Counted from the first letter of the stretch, positions 53,446 to 62,270 are shown. The stretch: 64,000 bases of DNA from Flavobacteriaceae bacterium PS02338 (GCA_029959615.1 JASCOD010000001.1:806001-870000), one strand, 5' to 3'. Notes: generated from the sequence alone by a model not told the origin. A program made the numbers and translations.

Positions 53446-54869
53446 TGGCCTACCTTTTTATCCGTTTTAAATCCTTGTCTCGTCATGGTTCCCCACTTTA
53501 CTTCTCTCGAAGTGAAATAGTTGAAATACCCTCTAACTGAAAAAAATGCTAGTAATGGGTGATATAAGAACGATTCCAAGAAGATAAGTATCCATAATTT
53601 AAATGTTTCGTAAAGCGTTTTATACTGGCGTTGAATAAAATTATCGTATAAAATTACTAATGTTCCAATGGTTACTGCAAATGAATACGAATAAAGGAAG
53701 ATATAAAATGCAGCATTCCAATTTACATCACCTTTCAATATTAGTAAAATAAACCATATTAAACCTACTATTTCTATAATTGGCGCCAAAAATTCGTAGA
53801 GAAACATGAATGGAAATACAATTAACCCTAAACGTCCGTAACGGGGATTAAATAAGATTTTCCTATGTACAACAAAGATCTGAGCCAGACCAGTAGCCCA
53901 TCTAATGCGCTGTCTCGATAATATTCGAAGGTTGGGAGGCCCTTCAGTCCAGCAGCATGAAATGGGAATATAATCTATATGGTATTTCCTTTTGTTATTG
54001 ATCATGAAAGCAGCCATTTTAGTGGTTAAGTCCATGTCTTCAGCATGCGATTCACCACTATAACCACCAGAACTAATTGCAATTTCTGTATTGAAAAGGC
54101 CTAAGCCTCCCGAAATATTGGGCACGCAGTTAACTAAGCCCCAACCCATTTTACCAAACAGATAGGCTCTTAGATATTCTAACTCTTGGAAACGAGGAAT
54201 TAAGGCACTTGGCGGTTTAACTCTGGTAATAGTTCCGTCTTCTACATCACAACTGTTAGACATCCTTAAGGTAGCTCCTACGGCAATAGTTTCCACTTTC
54301 GAGTTCAAGATTGGCTTGATCATTCTAAGCATCGTATTACGATGTAAGATACAATCTACATCTGTACAGAGGAAATAAGGATATTGAGAAGCATTGATGC
54401 CCGCATTTGATGCGTCTGCCTTAGTGCCACCATTAACCTTATCTACAATAGTTAGAATGCTGTACTTAGGATTGGTAGACTTGAAAATTCGTTTGAAGGG
54501 CTTTGTTTTTATCCGTTCTACGTAAGCATATGGAGTTTCTACTAGTTCAAACTCTTCAATAAGCATTTCTAATGTCTTGTCCTTACTTCCATCGTTAACA
54601 ATGATTACCTCGAATAATGGATAATTTAAGGTTAAGAGAGATTTTACGTTAACAATAATTGTCTTTTCTTCATTATACGCTGGAGCAACAATTGAAATTC
54701 CTGGTGTAAGAGGAGAATGCAGTAGAAATTTATCGTCTAATTTAGAGCTATACGTCTTGTATCTTACAATATTGATAAAAGAGAATACTCCTAGTACCGA
54801 ATAAGAAAGAAACAATGATGAGGCATAAAAGAAAACGAAATATTCAAATAAATCAAAAGCAGTGTCCAT
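53442..54869 (-). CDS. Processive family 2 glycosyltransferase, inner membrane
   Basis: 475 residues: one N-terminal TM (5-33), a cytoplasmic GT-A domain and at least three C-terminal TMs (345-450). All signatures of processive beta-glycan synthases are visible: VNDGSKDKT, the DxD-like CTDVDCIL, the general base in HAEDMDL and QRIRW (QxxRW). Such enzymes polymerise and extrude cellulose, hyaluronan, PNAG or related chains. The sugar cannot be read from sequence. It follows the HEAT gene by 21 bases. Confidence 0.92.
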   Translation of the reverse strand: MDTAFDLFEYFVFFYASSLFLSYSVLGVFSFINIVRYKTYSSKLDDKFLLHSPLTPGISIVAPAYNEEKTIIVNVKSLLTLNYPLFEVIIVNDGSKDKTLEMLIEEFELVETPYAYVERIKTKPFKRIFKSTNPKYSILTIVDKVNGGTKADASNAGINASQYPYFLCTDVDCILHRNTMLRMIKPILNSKVETIAVGATLRMSNSCDVEDGTITRVKPPSALIPRFQELEYLRAYLFGKMGWGLVNCVPNISGGLGLFNTEIAISSGGYSGESHAEDMDLTTKMAAFMINNKRKYHIDYIPISCCWTEGPPNLRILSRQRIRWATGLAQIFVVHRKILFNPRYGRLGLIVFPFMFLYEFLAPIIEIVGLIWFILLILKGDVNWNAAFYIFLYSYSFAVTIGTLVILYDNFIQRQYKTLYETFKLWILIFLESFLYHPLLAFFSVRGYFNYFTSREVKWGTMTRQGFKTDKKVGQ

Positions 54870-54890
54870 GGCATTGTCCGTAACAATAAG

Positions 54891-56105
54891 TTACAGTGAA
54901 AAATTTAAATTATTGGCGTATTGATAGTCCTGTTTAGCTTTACTGTTCTTAAATACTCTTCTCGCAGTTTTCAATCTAGAAGGAATTAGAGGGTTCTTAA
55001 TGTGATCAATAATTAATCGGTTAAAACCCGTTTCAGATTGATATAGGCCCTCAATATACGATTTTCCTTCCGAATTGTATTTATAAATTACCTCTGCAAT
55101 TAGCTTCTTTGTGTCTAAGTTGTTGGCTCCAACATAAATAGATTTTAAGAAATCTAGCGATTTTCCAGACGAGATTGATAATATCGTTTCGATAATGGCG
55201 TTTTGGCAAATTACGGGTTGGTGGTGATACATTACTTTCAGTTTTTCCTCAACTTCGGCAATTTTCATTTCACCAAGAGCAATAATAACTTCCTTTCTTA
55301 TTTCATGGTCTTCTGTATCAATAAGATATACTAAAGAAGGTACAGAAATAGTTTGATTGAAGTAAGACACGGCTTTAATAATGAAAGACAATTGTGAGTT
55401 GTTTTTAGAGTACTGAATCCATTTGCTGAAATTCGGTAAATTGTATTTATGATGTGCTTCTAGCTGATCAAGTAAATTGATCTGATCCCAATAGTTTAAG
55501 CTATTGTCTTGTTGATCGAAGAATTTGAAAGGGTCGTGGTTGCTGATCGCTAAATATGAGTTTCGAGATTCTTTTCTAAGAAATGGATTTTTACTGTAGG
55601 TGTGAGGTAGTATCGATGAATCTGGAGCCGTCAAATCTAATATCGATAACGACTGAAAGGTTCTTAACCTAACTCTTGTATTAGAAAAGTCTAGTTTCTT
55701 GATTAGAAATTCCTCTATTTTAAGACCCTTAATAATATTACGATAGTTCTTGTTCTCAACTACTTCGTCATCTGCCTTAACAATATCTTCAAGAGCGGTA
55801 ATAAGTGGATCGTAAGTTTTATTATTCAGTTTTCCGATATTTTCGCTGTATTTAATAAGGATGTTTTCGGGAATAAGAATTTCTTCAGCAGCTAAGTTGC
55901 TTAATAAAAAATCCATTTGTAATGGGTAAAGCTCTTCTTCCAAACGCTCTTCTTTATCTTTTCGACCTCTGATAAGGTAAATAGACGCAACAAATACAAT
56001 TGCAGTGATGCTGTTGAAGAAAATGAAATATAGCGCAACCTGTAATACAAAAGGATACGACGAGATTAGCTCTAAATACTGTTCTATGGAACTGATAAAC
56101 GACAT
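54891..56105 (-). CDS. Membrane-anchored HEAT-repeat protein
   Basis: 404 residues. One N-terminal TM (17-41), then a cytoplasmic part with helical HEAT-like repeats (IEEFLIKKLDFSNTRVRLRTF, DTEDHEIRKEVIIALGEMKIAEVEEKL). No catalytic motif. As the first gene of the operon, directly before the processive glycosyltransferase, it is a good candidate for a cytoplasmic regulator or assembly partner of the synthase, similar in role to PgaD or BcsE-type accessories, but unrelated in sequence as far as I can see. Confidence 0.82.
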   Translation of the reverse strand: MSFISSIEQYLELISSYPFVLQVALYFIFFNSITAIVFVASIYLIRGRKDKEERLEEELYPLQMDFLLSNLAAEEILIPENILIKYSENIGKLNNKTYDPLITALEDIVKADDEVVENKNYRNIIKGLKIEEFLIKKLDFSNTRVRLRTFQSLSILDLTAPDSSILPHTYSKNPFLRKESRNSYLAISNHDPFKFFDQQDNSLNYWDQINLLDQLEAHHKYNLPNFSKWIQYSKNNSQLSFIIKAVSYFNQTISVPSLVYLIDTEDHEIRKEVIIALGEMKIAEVEEKLKVMYHHQPVICQNAIIETILSISSGKSLDFLKSIYVGANNLDTKKLIAEVIYKYNSEGKSYIEGLYQSETGFNRLIIDHIKNPLIPSRLKTARRVFKNSKAKQDYQYANNLNFSL

Positions 56106-56159
56106 CTTTCTTAATATGTTTTCCTAGCTAAGGCTGGGAGGTGTGACAATGGCAATTTG

Positions 56160-56422
56160 ATTAATAATTATCAAGGAATTTGCAAAGACAGAGCCAAAAG
56201 GAGTAAAGTGCCGCCAAAACAGGTGTTTTTACCTGTAAGTTTGTGTGATTATAGCGATTTAGCTTGCTTTAAGCTGTTTTTTGGCTTAAAGCTGGTTTTT
56301 TCCGGAGAATACAAATGCCCGAGGTGGGGAAAAGTATTCCCGAAAGTGGTAGGGCTAAATGAGCTATTGGGCTGCTTTTTGTATAAAAATAAAACGTCCC
56401 GACGATAAGTCGGGACGTTTTT
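56160..56422 (+). ncRNA. Candidate structured RNA between divergent genes
   Basis: The 527-base gap between the HEAT gene (minus) and ppc (plus) holds a chain of hairpins: ACAGGT/ACCTGT (56219-56236), CTTTAAGC/GCTTAAAG (about 56267-56290) and nested GCCC/GGGC with GGGGAA/TTCCC (56317-56354), followed by a terminator (56391-56422). A terminator here has no gene to end. An 83-codon frame (56157-56408) runs into the terminator stem and has poor composition, so I favour RNA. No known family recognised. Confidence 0.35.
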
Positions 56423-56424
56423 CC
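56391..56424 (+). terminator. Intrinsic terminator in the HEAT gene/ppc gap
   Basis: AAAACGTCCCGAC (56391-56403) pairs with GTCGGGACGTTTT (56409-56421) perfectly over 13 bases with a GATAA loop. The flanking A and T runs mean that it could also work on the minus strand. Confidence 0.75.
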
Positions 56425-56595
56425 CAAAAAATTAACAATTTTTTACAAGTCTTAAAAACAAGATTTGTAATACTTTTAAAAGATTTTATGTGTTTAACCT
56501 TTCATAGGTACAAGGTAAGAATTAATTATTGAACAATCAAATTTACTAGCCTATTTACTGTTTAGTCTACCAAAATACTCGTTAAAATCGATTTT

Positions 56596-56603
56596 TATTT
56601 TTG
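56596..56603 (+). promoter_or_regulatory. Possible -7 element of ppc
   Basis: TATTTTTG, 29 bases before the ppc ATG. A -33 TTG at the usual distance is not seen. Confidence 0.35.
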
Positions 56604-56632
56604 TAACAAAAAAATATAACTTATTTTTCGGG

Positions 56633-59215
56633 ATGCAATTAAATCAACCCAGTCAACGCGAATATTATTTTAATAACGAGGTAGTTTCTCGTTTCGAATT
56701 GTACAATAGTCTATTTCTTACACTTCCATTCTATAAAATAAAGGATACAGGAACCCTTTTGCCTTTGTTTTTTAAAAGTTGCGAAGATGGTATTAAGAAC
56801 CATGAGAAGCCAAAGGAGCTAATTGAAAAGTTTTTCGAGAAATATGTTCATGATAAGGATGAAAACAGTGTGGTCGATCTGTTGTTTCGCTTTATTCAGT
56901 ATATCGAGCGTCAAGTAGTGCTTTTTGATGCGGTAGAGGACGCTTCTTTTACCAAATTGAATATCAGCGACGAACAGAGGTCGTTAAGAGCATTGTTCCT
57001 TAAAGCAAATGATGATGTAAACTTGCATGAAAAGATCGACCGTTTGGTCGAGGAGTTTTCTTTGAGGTTGGTGCTCACTGCCCACCCAACCCAGTTTTAC
57101 CCAGGACCGGTTTTAGGAATCATTAATGATCTAACTGCAGCAATTAAATCAAATGACTTCACAACAATTAATCAGCTATTGCAGCAATTAGGGAAAACGC
57201 CGTTCTTCAATAAAAAATCGCCAACGCCGGTAGATGAGGCATTAAGCTTGGCTTGGTACTTAGAGAATGTGTTCTATTTTGCGGCCGCAAATATTCAAAC
57301 GAACTTAAACCAACTGTTGAGCGAATATCACATCGATCCTAAGAAAGTTATCGAATTAGGCTTTTGGCCAGGAGGCGATAGAGATGGTAACCCGAATGTG
57401 AAAGCACAAACTACTTTAGAGGTTTCTAAAATGCTGCGTCAGATTCTCTTCAGATGTTACTATCGTGATTTTAGAAATATCAAAAGACGTATCACCTTTA
57501 GAGGAGTAGAAGAAAGTATTAATCTGCTTCAAGAAGTATTTTATGAAAATGCATTTAATAATACTATAGAAGAGAGAGATATATCGGATTATATCATTAA
57601 GAATTTAAATGATATCATTGATACTTTGAATAAAGATCACGACGGTTTGTTCGCCAATATCGTACAAGATCTACTGAGGAAAGTAGAACTGTATCGTTGT
57701 CATTTTGCTTCTTTAGATATTAGACAGGATAGCAGGGTATTAAGAAGTGTGCACCAATATTGTAGAAGTCAGAAACCAATTAATGCACTATACAGCGAAA
57801 ACTATGATGATTTGGCTGAAGAAGAGAAACTGAAAGCCATTTCATTTAGAACTGCGAAAATCATATATGCCGACGAACAGGATAACTTGATTAAGGATGC
57901 ATTGCAAACGATCTCTGAAATTAAAGATATCCAGCAAAAGAATGGAGAGGAAGCTTGTCACCGTTTTATTATCAGTAATTGCCAACAAGCAAGTGATATC
58001 CTGCAATTAATGGAGCTGTTCCTTTGGAATGGTTGGAATGCAGAGGATTTGACAATAGATTTTGTGCCATTGTTCGAAACCGTTAATGATTTATCAGGTG
58101 CGGGAGAGATCATGGAGAAATTATACACACATCCATTCTATAAAAAGCATTTGGAGTTAAGAGGTGGAAAGCAGCATATCATGTTGGGCTTCTCTGATAG
58201 CACCAAAGATGGTGGTTATTTAATGGCTAACTGGTCGATATTTACAGCTAAGGTGGCTTTAACTAAAGTTGCCGAAGAGCACAACATTCAATTGGCGTTT
58301 TTTGATGGTAGGGGTGGTCCGCCAGCTCGTGGTGGTGGTAAAACTCACCGTTTCTATGCTTCAATGGGTAAGGAAATTGCCAATAAAAACATCCAGTTAA
58401 CCGTTCAGGGACAAACTATTAGTTCTCAGTATGGTTCTGTTGATAGTGCAGCATTTAATATCGAACAATTAATTAATGCAGGCATCTCATCTGGCGTTAA
58501 GGGGAAACATAACGTATTGTTAGATAAGGAAAACTTTGATATCCTAAATAAAATGGCGAAAGATAGTTACGATGCTTATATCGATTTGCGTAACGATCCT
58601 TTGTTCTTAGAGTATTTGGAAAAACTTTCTCCTTTGAGCTTGTTATCTAAAATCACAATTAGCAGTAGGCCAGTTAAAAGAAATGCCGGAACTAAATTGA
58701 AGCTTGATGATTTACGTGCTATTGGTTTTGTAACTTCATGGAGCCAGTTGAAGCAAAATGTACCTGGGTTTTATGGCGTGGGTACTGCTTTAAAAGCACA
58801 AGAAGATTTAGGCAATTGGGAGCACGTTCAAAAAACTTATCAGCAATCTGGTTATTTCAAAACGATTATAGATAACTGTATCATGTCGATGAGTAAATCT
58901 GATTTTGAAATTACTGCTTACTTGGCTAACGATAAACAGTTTGGTGCATTTTGGAAACAGTTACACGACGAGTTCGAACTTTCTAAGTCTATGTTGTTAA
59001 AACTGACAGGTCACGAAACTTTAATGGAGAATTATCCAGTAGAGAAGAAATCTATCGCGGTACGTGAGAAAATCATTTTACCACTGGTATTGATCCAACA
59101 TTTTGCGTTAGAGAAATTGCAAGGCGAATTAAGCGAGGAAAAACAACAAGCTTACGAGAAACTAGCGATCAGAACGGTTTATGGTATTGTAAACGCAGGC
59201 AGAAACTTGGCTTAA
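56633..59215 (+). CDS. ppc: Phosphoenolpyruvate carboxylase
   Basis: 860 residues. It fixes bicarbonate on PEP to form oxaloacetate (anaplerosis). Catalytic H151 is in LTAHPTQ; GGDRDGNPNV and FDGRGGPPARGGGKTHR are the PEP-binding and glycine loop motifs. It is at the short end for the family. The C-terminus ends GRNLA instead of the usual NTG, which in other PEPCs closes the active site. Single gene with no cotranscribed neighbour. Confidence 0.95.
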   Translation: MQLNQPSQREYYFNNEVVSRFELYNSLFLTLPFYKIKDTGTLLPLFFKSCEDGIKNHEKPKELIEKFFEKYVHDKDENSVVDLLFRFIQYIERQVVLFDAVEDASFTKLNISDEQRSLRALFLKANDDVNLHEKIDRLVEEFSLRLVLTAHPTQFYPGPVLGIINDLTAAIKSNDFTTINQLLQQLGKTPFFNKKSPTPVDEALSLAWYLENVFYFAAANIQTNLNQLLSEYHIDPKKVIELGFWPGGDRDGNPNVKAQTTLEVSKMLRQILFRCYYRDFRNIKRRITFRGVEESINLLQEVFYENAFNNTIEERDISDYIIKNLNDIIDTLNKDHDGLFANIVQDLLRKVELYRCHFASLDIRQDSRVLRSVHQYCRSQKPINALYSENYDDLAEEEKLKAISFRTAKIIYADEQDNLIKDALQTISEIKDIQQKNGEEACHRFIISNCQQASDILQLMELFLWNGWNAEDLTIDFVPLFETVNDLSGAGEIMEKLYTHPFYKKHLELRGGKQHIMLGFSDSTKDGGYLMANWSIFTAKVALTKVAEEHNIQLAFFDGRGGPPARGGGKTHRFYASMGKEIANKNIQLTVQGQTISSQYGSVDSAAFNIEQLINAGISSGVKGKHNVLLDKENFDILNKMAKDSYDAYIDLRNDPLFLEYLEKLSPLSLLSKITISSRPVKRNAGTKLKLDDLRAIGFVTSWSQLKQNVPGFYGVGTALKAQEDLGNWEHVQKTYQQSGYFKTIIDNCIMSMSKSDFEITAYLANDKQFGAFWKQLHDEFELSKSMLLKLTGHETLMENYPVEKKSIAVREKIILPLVLIQHFALEKLQGELSEEKQQAYEKLAIRTVYGIVNAGRNLA

Positions 59216-59274
59216 AAATCCGGAAGTTAATAGATGGAAAGTCCGAAGATAGGGCGCCTATCATGCTACTTAGA

Positions 59275-59372
59275 TTTCCCGCAGATTTAATAGATTTGTA
59301 CGCAGATTTTCGCAGATATCAATCCGCTGCGAAAATCTGCGTTTTTTTTATCCGCGACATCAGCGGGAAATA
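59275..59372. repeat. Dispersed CGCAGATTT repeat with inverted arms
   Basis: CCCGCAGATTT and CGCAGATTTTCGCAG (59318-59332 region) are followed by CTGCGAAAATCTGCG, which forms a strong hairpin with GCAGATTTTCGCAG, and TCAGCGGG closes the outer CCCGC. It matches pieces at 8107-8188 and stands in the GNAT gene leader. Confidence 0.7.
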
Positions 59373-59379
59373 TAATTTT

Positions 59380-59835
59380 ATGGAAAAACCGATATTAAAC
59401 TGGACTTACAAATCATTCGAGGAACTGTCGAAAGAGGAACTTTATACAATTTTAAAATTAAGAAGTGAGGTTTTCATTGTAGAGCAGCACTGCAATTATC
59501 AAGACGTAGATGGTAAGGACTTAAAATGCCATCATTTAATGGCTTGGGATGGAGATAATCTAGTCGCCTACACCAGGATAGTTCCGCCGGGAGTTTCTTT
59601 CACAGAGGCAAGCATTGGTCGTGTATTGAGCAATTCTCGATATAGAGGCATAGGCGCTGGTATTACCTTGATGAAAAATAGCATCGAAAAAGTATATGAA
59701 ACCCATGGAAAACGACCGATTCGTATTGGTGCACAATTATATTTGAAGAAGTTTTATGAAAGTTTTGGCTTTGTAAAGGATAGCGAAGAATATCTAGAAG
59801 ACGAGATTCCGCATATTGAGATGGTGTTGGCTTAA
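59380..59835 (+). CDS. GNAT N-acetyltransferase (ElaA-like)
   Basis: 151 residues from ATG 59380; an upstream in-frame ATG at 59263 would translate the dispersed repeat and is rejected. The ElaA-type order is visible: LRSEVFIVEQHCNYQDVDGKDL, the beta-4 acetyl-CoA strand IGRVLSNSRYRGIGAG (R-x-x-G-x-G/A) and the terminal FYESFGF. It transfers acetyl from CoA to an unknown amine. A hairpin terminator follows. Confidence 0.9.
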   Translation: MEKPILNWTYKSFEELSKEELYTILKLRSEVFIVEQHCNYQDVDGKDLKCHHLMAWDGDNLVAYTRIVPPGVSFTEASIGRVLSNSRYRGIGAGITLMKNSIEKVYETHGKRPIRIGAQLYLKKFYESFGFVKDSEEYLEDEIPHIEMVLA

Positions 59836-59856
59836 GGCATTTTAAACATTGAAATG

Positions 59857-59892
59857 AAGCCTAGTTAAGAAATTGACTAGGCTTTATTTTTT
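59857..59892 (+). terminator. Intrinsic terminator after the GNAT gene
   Basis: AAGCCTAGT (59857-59865) pairs with ACTAGGCTT (59876-59884), followed by a T-rich run. Confidence 0.75.
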
Positions 59893-59912
59893 GCAGTTCG
59901 ATATCGGCGGTT

Positions 59913-60030
59913 CGTCATTGCGAACTGAAGCGTAAGGACTTGATAGGGGGTGAAGCAATCTTTATAGTTAGTTAGGTAATAAATGTATGAAAGATTTCTC
60001 CGCTCGCTGCGCTGCGGTCGAAATGACGGA
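59913..60030. repeat. Dispersed GTCATTGCGAA...GAAGCAATC / GAAATGACG repeat
   Basis: GTCATTGCGAAC and GAAGCAATCTTT at the left and GATTTCTCCGC...GAAATGACGG at the right form the composite seen also at 28209-28306. Confidence 0.65.
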
Positions 60031-60048
60031 GCAATGACGATAGCGCAT

Positions 60049-60075
60049 AAAAAAGCCCCGACATACGTCGAGGCT
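60049..60075 (-). terminator. Intrinsic terminator after aspS
   Basis: On the minus strand: GCCTCGAC, a GTAT loop, GTCGGGGC and six T. It is about 55 bases after the aspS stop. Confidence 0.7.
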
Positions 60076-60099
60076 CCTATTCTTTATGCTAACTGTGCT

Positions 60100-60117
60100 A
60101 AAGGCATTCCTTCGGAA
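60100..60117. repeat. 18-bp repeat AAAGGCATTCCTTCGGAA (copy 1, downstream of aspS)
   Basis: It is identical to the copy at 61932-61949, on the other side of aspS and in the same orientation. It contains the small hairpin TTCC-TTC-GGAA. Confidence 0.75.
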
Positions 60118-60145
60118 AAAACTGCCAGCTGTTAACTGCCAACTG
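60118..60145. repeat. 7-bp tandem repeat at the aspS 3' end
   Basis: Units AAAACTG, CCAGCTG, TTAACTG, CCAACTG. The aspS stop codon (TAA, 60134-60132) is supplied by the TTAACTG unit. Confidence 0.8.
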
Positions 60146-61883
60146 TACTAATCTTCAATTCCTTCAACTGCTTATCATCAATCGTACTTGGACTATCAAT
60201 CATCACATCTCTACCAGAGTTGTTTTTAGGGAAAGCAATCACGTCTCTAATGCTATCTAAACCAGCAAAAAGTGAACATAAGCGGTCGAAACCGAATGCT
60301 AAACCACCATGTGGCGGCGCACCGTATTCAAAGGCATCTAATAAGAAACCAAATTGTTTCTGCGCTTCTTCATCGCTAAAGCCTAAATGCTTAAACATTA
60401 ACGCTTGTGTTTCTTTGTCGTGGATACGGATAGAACCACCGCCAATTTCGGTGCCGTTTAGTACCATATCGTAAGCATTAGCCCTTACCTCACCAGGTTT
60501 GGTATCCAATAAAGCAATATCTTCTGGTTTTGGCGAAGTAAACGGATGGTGCATGGCATGGTAGCGCTCCGATTCCTCATCCCACTCCAATAGAGGGAAA
60601 TCTAACACCCAAAGTGCCGAGAACTTATTTTTATCACGTAAGCCTAAACGAGAACCCATTTCTAAGCGAAGCTCGTTCATTTGTTTTTGTACTTTCTCTT
60701 TTACCGCACCAGCTAAAACTAATACTAAATCGCCTGGCTCCGTTTGTAATGCCGCCGACCATTTTTTCAATTCATCCTCATTGTAGAACTTATCTACCGA
60801 TGATTTTAATGAACCATCTTCGTTATGGCGTAGATAGATTAATCCAGTAGCACCAATTTGCGGACGCTTCACGAAATCCGTTAATTCATCTAACTGTTTA
60901 CGGGTATAATGTGCACAACCCTTAGCGTTGATGCCCACTACCAATTCTGCATTATCAAAAACTGGGAAATCCTTACCTTTTACAATGTCATTTAGCTCTA
61001 CAAAAAGCATTTCGAAACGGGTATCTGGCTTATCAGAACCGTATAAACGCATCGCATCGCTATATTGCATACGAGGCACTTCAGGCAAATCAATACCTTT
61101 AATTTCTTTGAACAAAGTTCTAATCAATCCCTCAAAAGTGTTCAAGATATCTTCTTGCTCCACAAACGACATCTCGCAGTCAATTTGCGTAAACTCAGGT
61201 TGTCTATCTGCACGTAAATCCTCATCTCTAAAACACTTCACAATTTGGAAATACCTATCGAAACCAGAAACCATTAACAATTGCTTGAAGGTTTGTGGCG
61301 ATTGTGGCAGAGCATAAAACTCACCTGGGTTCATACGACTAGGTACCACGAAATCTCTTGCTCCCTCTGGCGTAGATTTAATCAATACAGGTGTTTCTAC
61401 CTCAATAAAATCCAATCCATCTAAATACCTACGCACCGATTGTGCCATTTTATGACGCAATACCATGTTGTTGCGCACGGGGTTACGACGCAGATCTAAG
61501 TAACGATATTTCATCCGTAGATCGTCGCCACCGTCGGTTTCATCAGCAATTAAGAAAGGAGGCAATTTCGCCGCATTCAAAATTTCTAAGGCTGTAACCT
61601 TAATTTCGATATCTCCAGTGGGGATGTCTTTATTTTTATTGGTACGCTCAACCACTACACCGCTCACTTTGATCACGAATTCGCGACCAAGTGCACGAGC
61701 CTGCTGGCACAAATCGGCATTATCGTTCATGTTAAATACCAATTGGGTAATTCCATAACGATCGCGGATGTCGATAAACGTCATTCCACCTAAATCCCTA
61801 GAGTTCTGCATCCAGCCGCACAAAGTGACATTTTCGCCCAAATTTTCAAGGCTCAACGCACCGCAAGTAGTTGTTCTTAGCAT
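60132..61883 (-). CDS. aspS: Aspartyl-tRNA synthetase
   Basis: 583 residues from ATG 61883 ([12 protein letters not shown]); a start eight codons upstream is less likely. The order is an N-terminal OB-fold anticodon domain, the class II core with [18 protein letters not shown] (motif 2), a bacterial insertion domain and motif 3 GLAFGFDRL. It charges tRNA-Asp. The last residues (VGS and the stop) are encoded by a 7-base tandem repeat, so the natural C-terminus has been replaced or trimmed. Confidence 0.96.
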   Translation of the reverse strand: MLRTTTCGALSLENLGENVTLCGWMQNSRDLGGMTFIDIRDRYGITQLVFNMNDNADLCQQARALGREFVIKVSGVVVERTNKNKDIPTGDIEIKVTALEILNAAKLPPFLIADETDGGDDLRMKYRYLDLRRNPVRNNMVLRHKMAQSVRRYLDGLDFIEVETPVLIKSTPEGARDFVVPSRMNPGEFYALPQSPQTFKQLLMVSGFDRYFQIVKCFRDEDLRADRQPEFTQIDCEMSFVEQEDILNTFEGLIRTLFKEIKGIDLPEVPRMQYSDAMRLYGSDKPDTRFEMLFVELNDIVKGKDFPVFDNAELVVGINAKGCAHYTRKQLDELTDFVKRPQIGATGLIYLRHNEDGSLKSSVDKFYNEDELKKWSAALQTEPGDLVLVLAGAVKEKVQKQMNELRLEMGSRLGLRDKNKFSALWVLDFPLLEWDEESERYHAMHHPFTSPKPEDIALLDTKPGEVRANAYDMVLNGTEIGGGSIRIHDKETQALMFKHLGFSDEEAQKQFGFLLDAFEYGAPPHGGLAFGFDRLCSLFAGLDSIRDVIAFPKNNSGRDVMIDSPSTIDDKQLKELKISTVGS

Positions 61884-61931
61884 ATTTATTCGATGTTTAA
61901 GCGGCAAAAGTACGAAATTTAGATTTATGCC

Positions 61932-61949
61932 AAAGGCATTCCTTCGGAA
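61932..61949. repeat. 18-bp repeat AAAGGCATTCCTTCGGAA (copy 2, upstream of aspS)
   Basis: Identical to 60100-60117; the preceding bases also match (TGC with C for T before the A's). Confidence 0.75.
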
Positions 61950-62226
61950 CGATTTTAGATTTACCCAGCAAAGGGGTTAAATTGTTACTTTTCAATAGGA
62001 GAGGGCTTTATTTTTAATGAGCGCCATAAGCGCTTCGTCTATGTTTCTGCTATCCCTCCTCAATCTTAGGAATTGCGTTTATACCTTCTTCGTGTCTGCA
62101 TCGTATCTGCTTCGACTTTTGTTCGGGAAAATGTCAATTTTGGGGAAGCGGAGGCGATGGCTACTGCACGCTTACCCTAAGCATTCCCGAACTAGTCATG
62201 GACTATTCACGAACCTGACCTACAGT

Positions 62227-62270
62227 AAAGTCGCTATAAGGTCGCTATAAGGTCACTATAAGGTCGCTAT
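62227..62270. repeat. 11-bp tandem repeat (four units)
   Basis: Units AAAGTCGCTAT, AAGGTCGCTAT, AAGGTCACTAT, AAGGTCGCTAT. The period of 11 is close to one DNA turn, which suits binding sites on one face. It lies about 85 bases before the next gene. Confidence 0.85.

Noticed and set aside
56157..56408. 83-codon frame between the HEAT gene and ppc
   Set aside because: It runs into the stem of a perfect terminator, has poor composition and resembles no family; the region is better read as RNA.
56160..56424. Known riboswitch or 6S/RNase P RNA
   Set aside because: The conserved cores of cobalamin, TPP, c-di-GMP-I, RNase P and SRP RNAs are not seen.
59263..59379. N-terminal extension of the GNAT protein
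   Set aside because: The segment translates a dispersed repeat; the conserved fold starts at 59380.
60928..61317. 129-codon frame on the plus strand
   Set aside because: It lies wholly antisense to aspS, an unmistakable gene.
62017..62250. 77-codon frame upstream of the tandem repeat
   Set aside because: Odd composition, no family, and its last codons are the first units of the 11-bp repeat.
62227..62270. CRISPR array
   Set aside because: Units of 11 bases without spacers; no cas genes.
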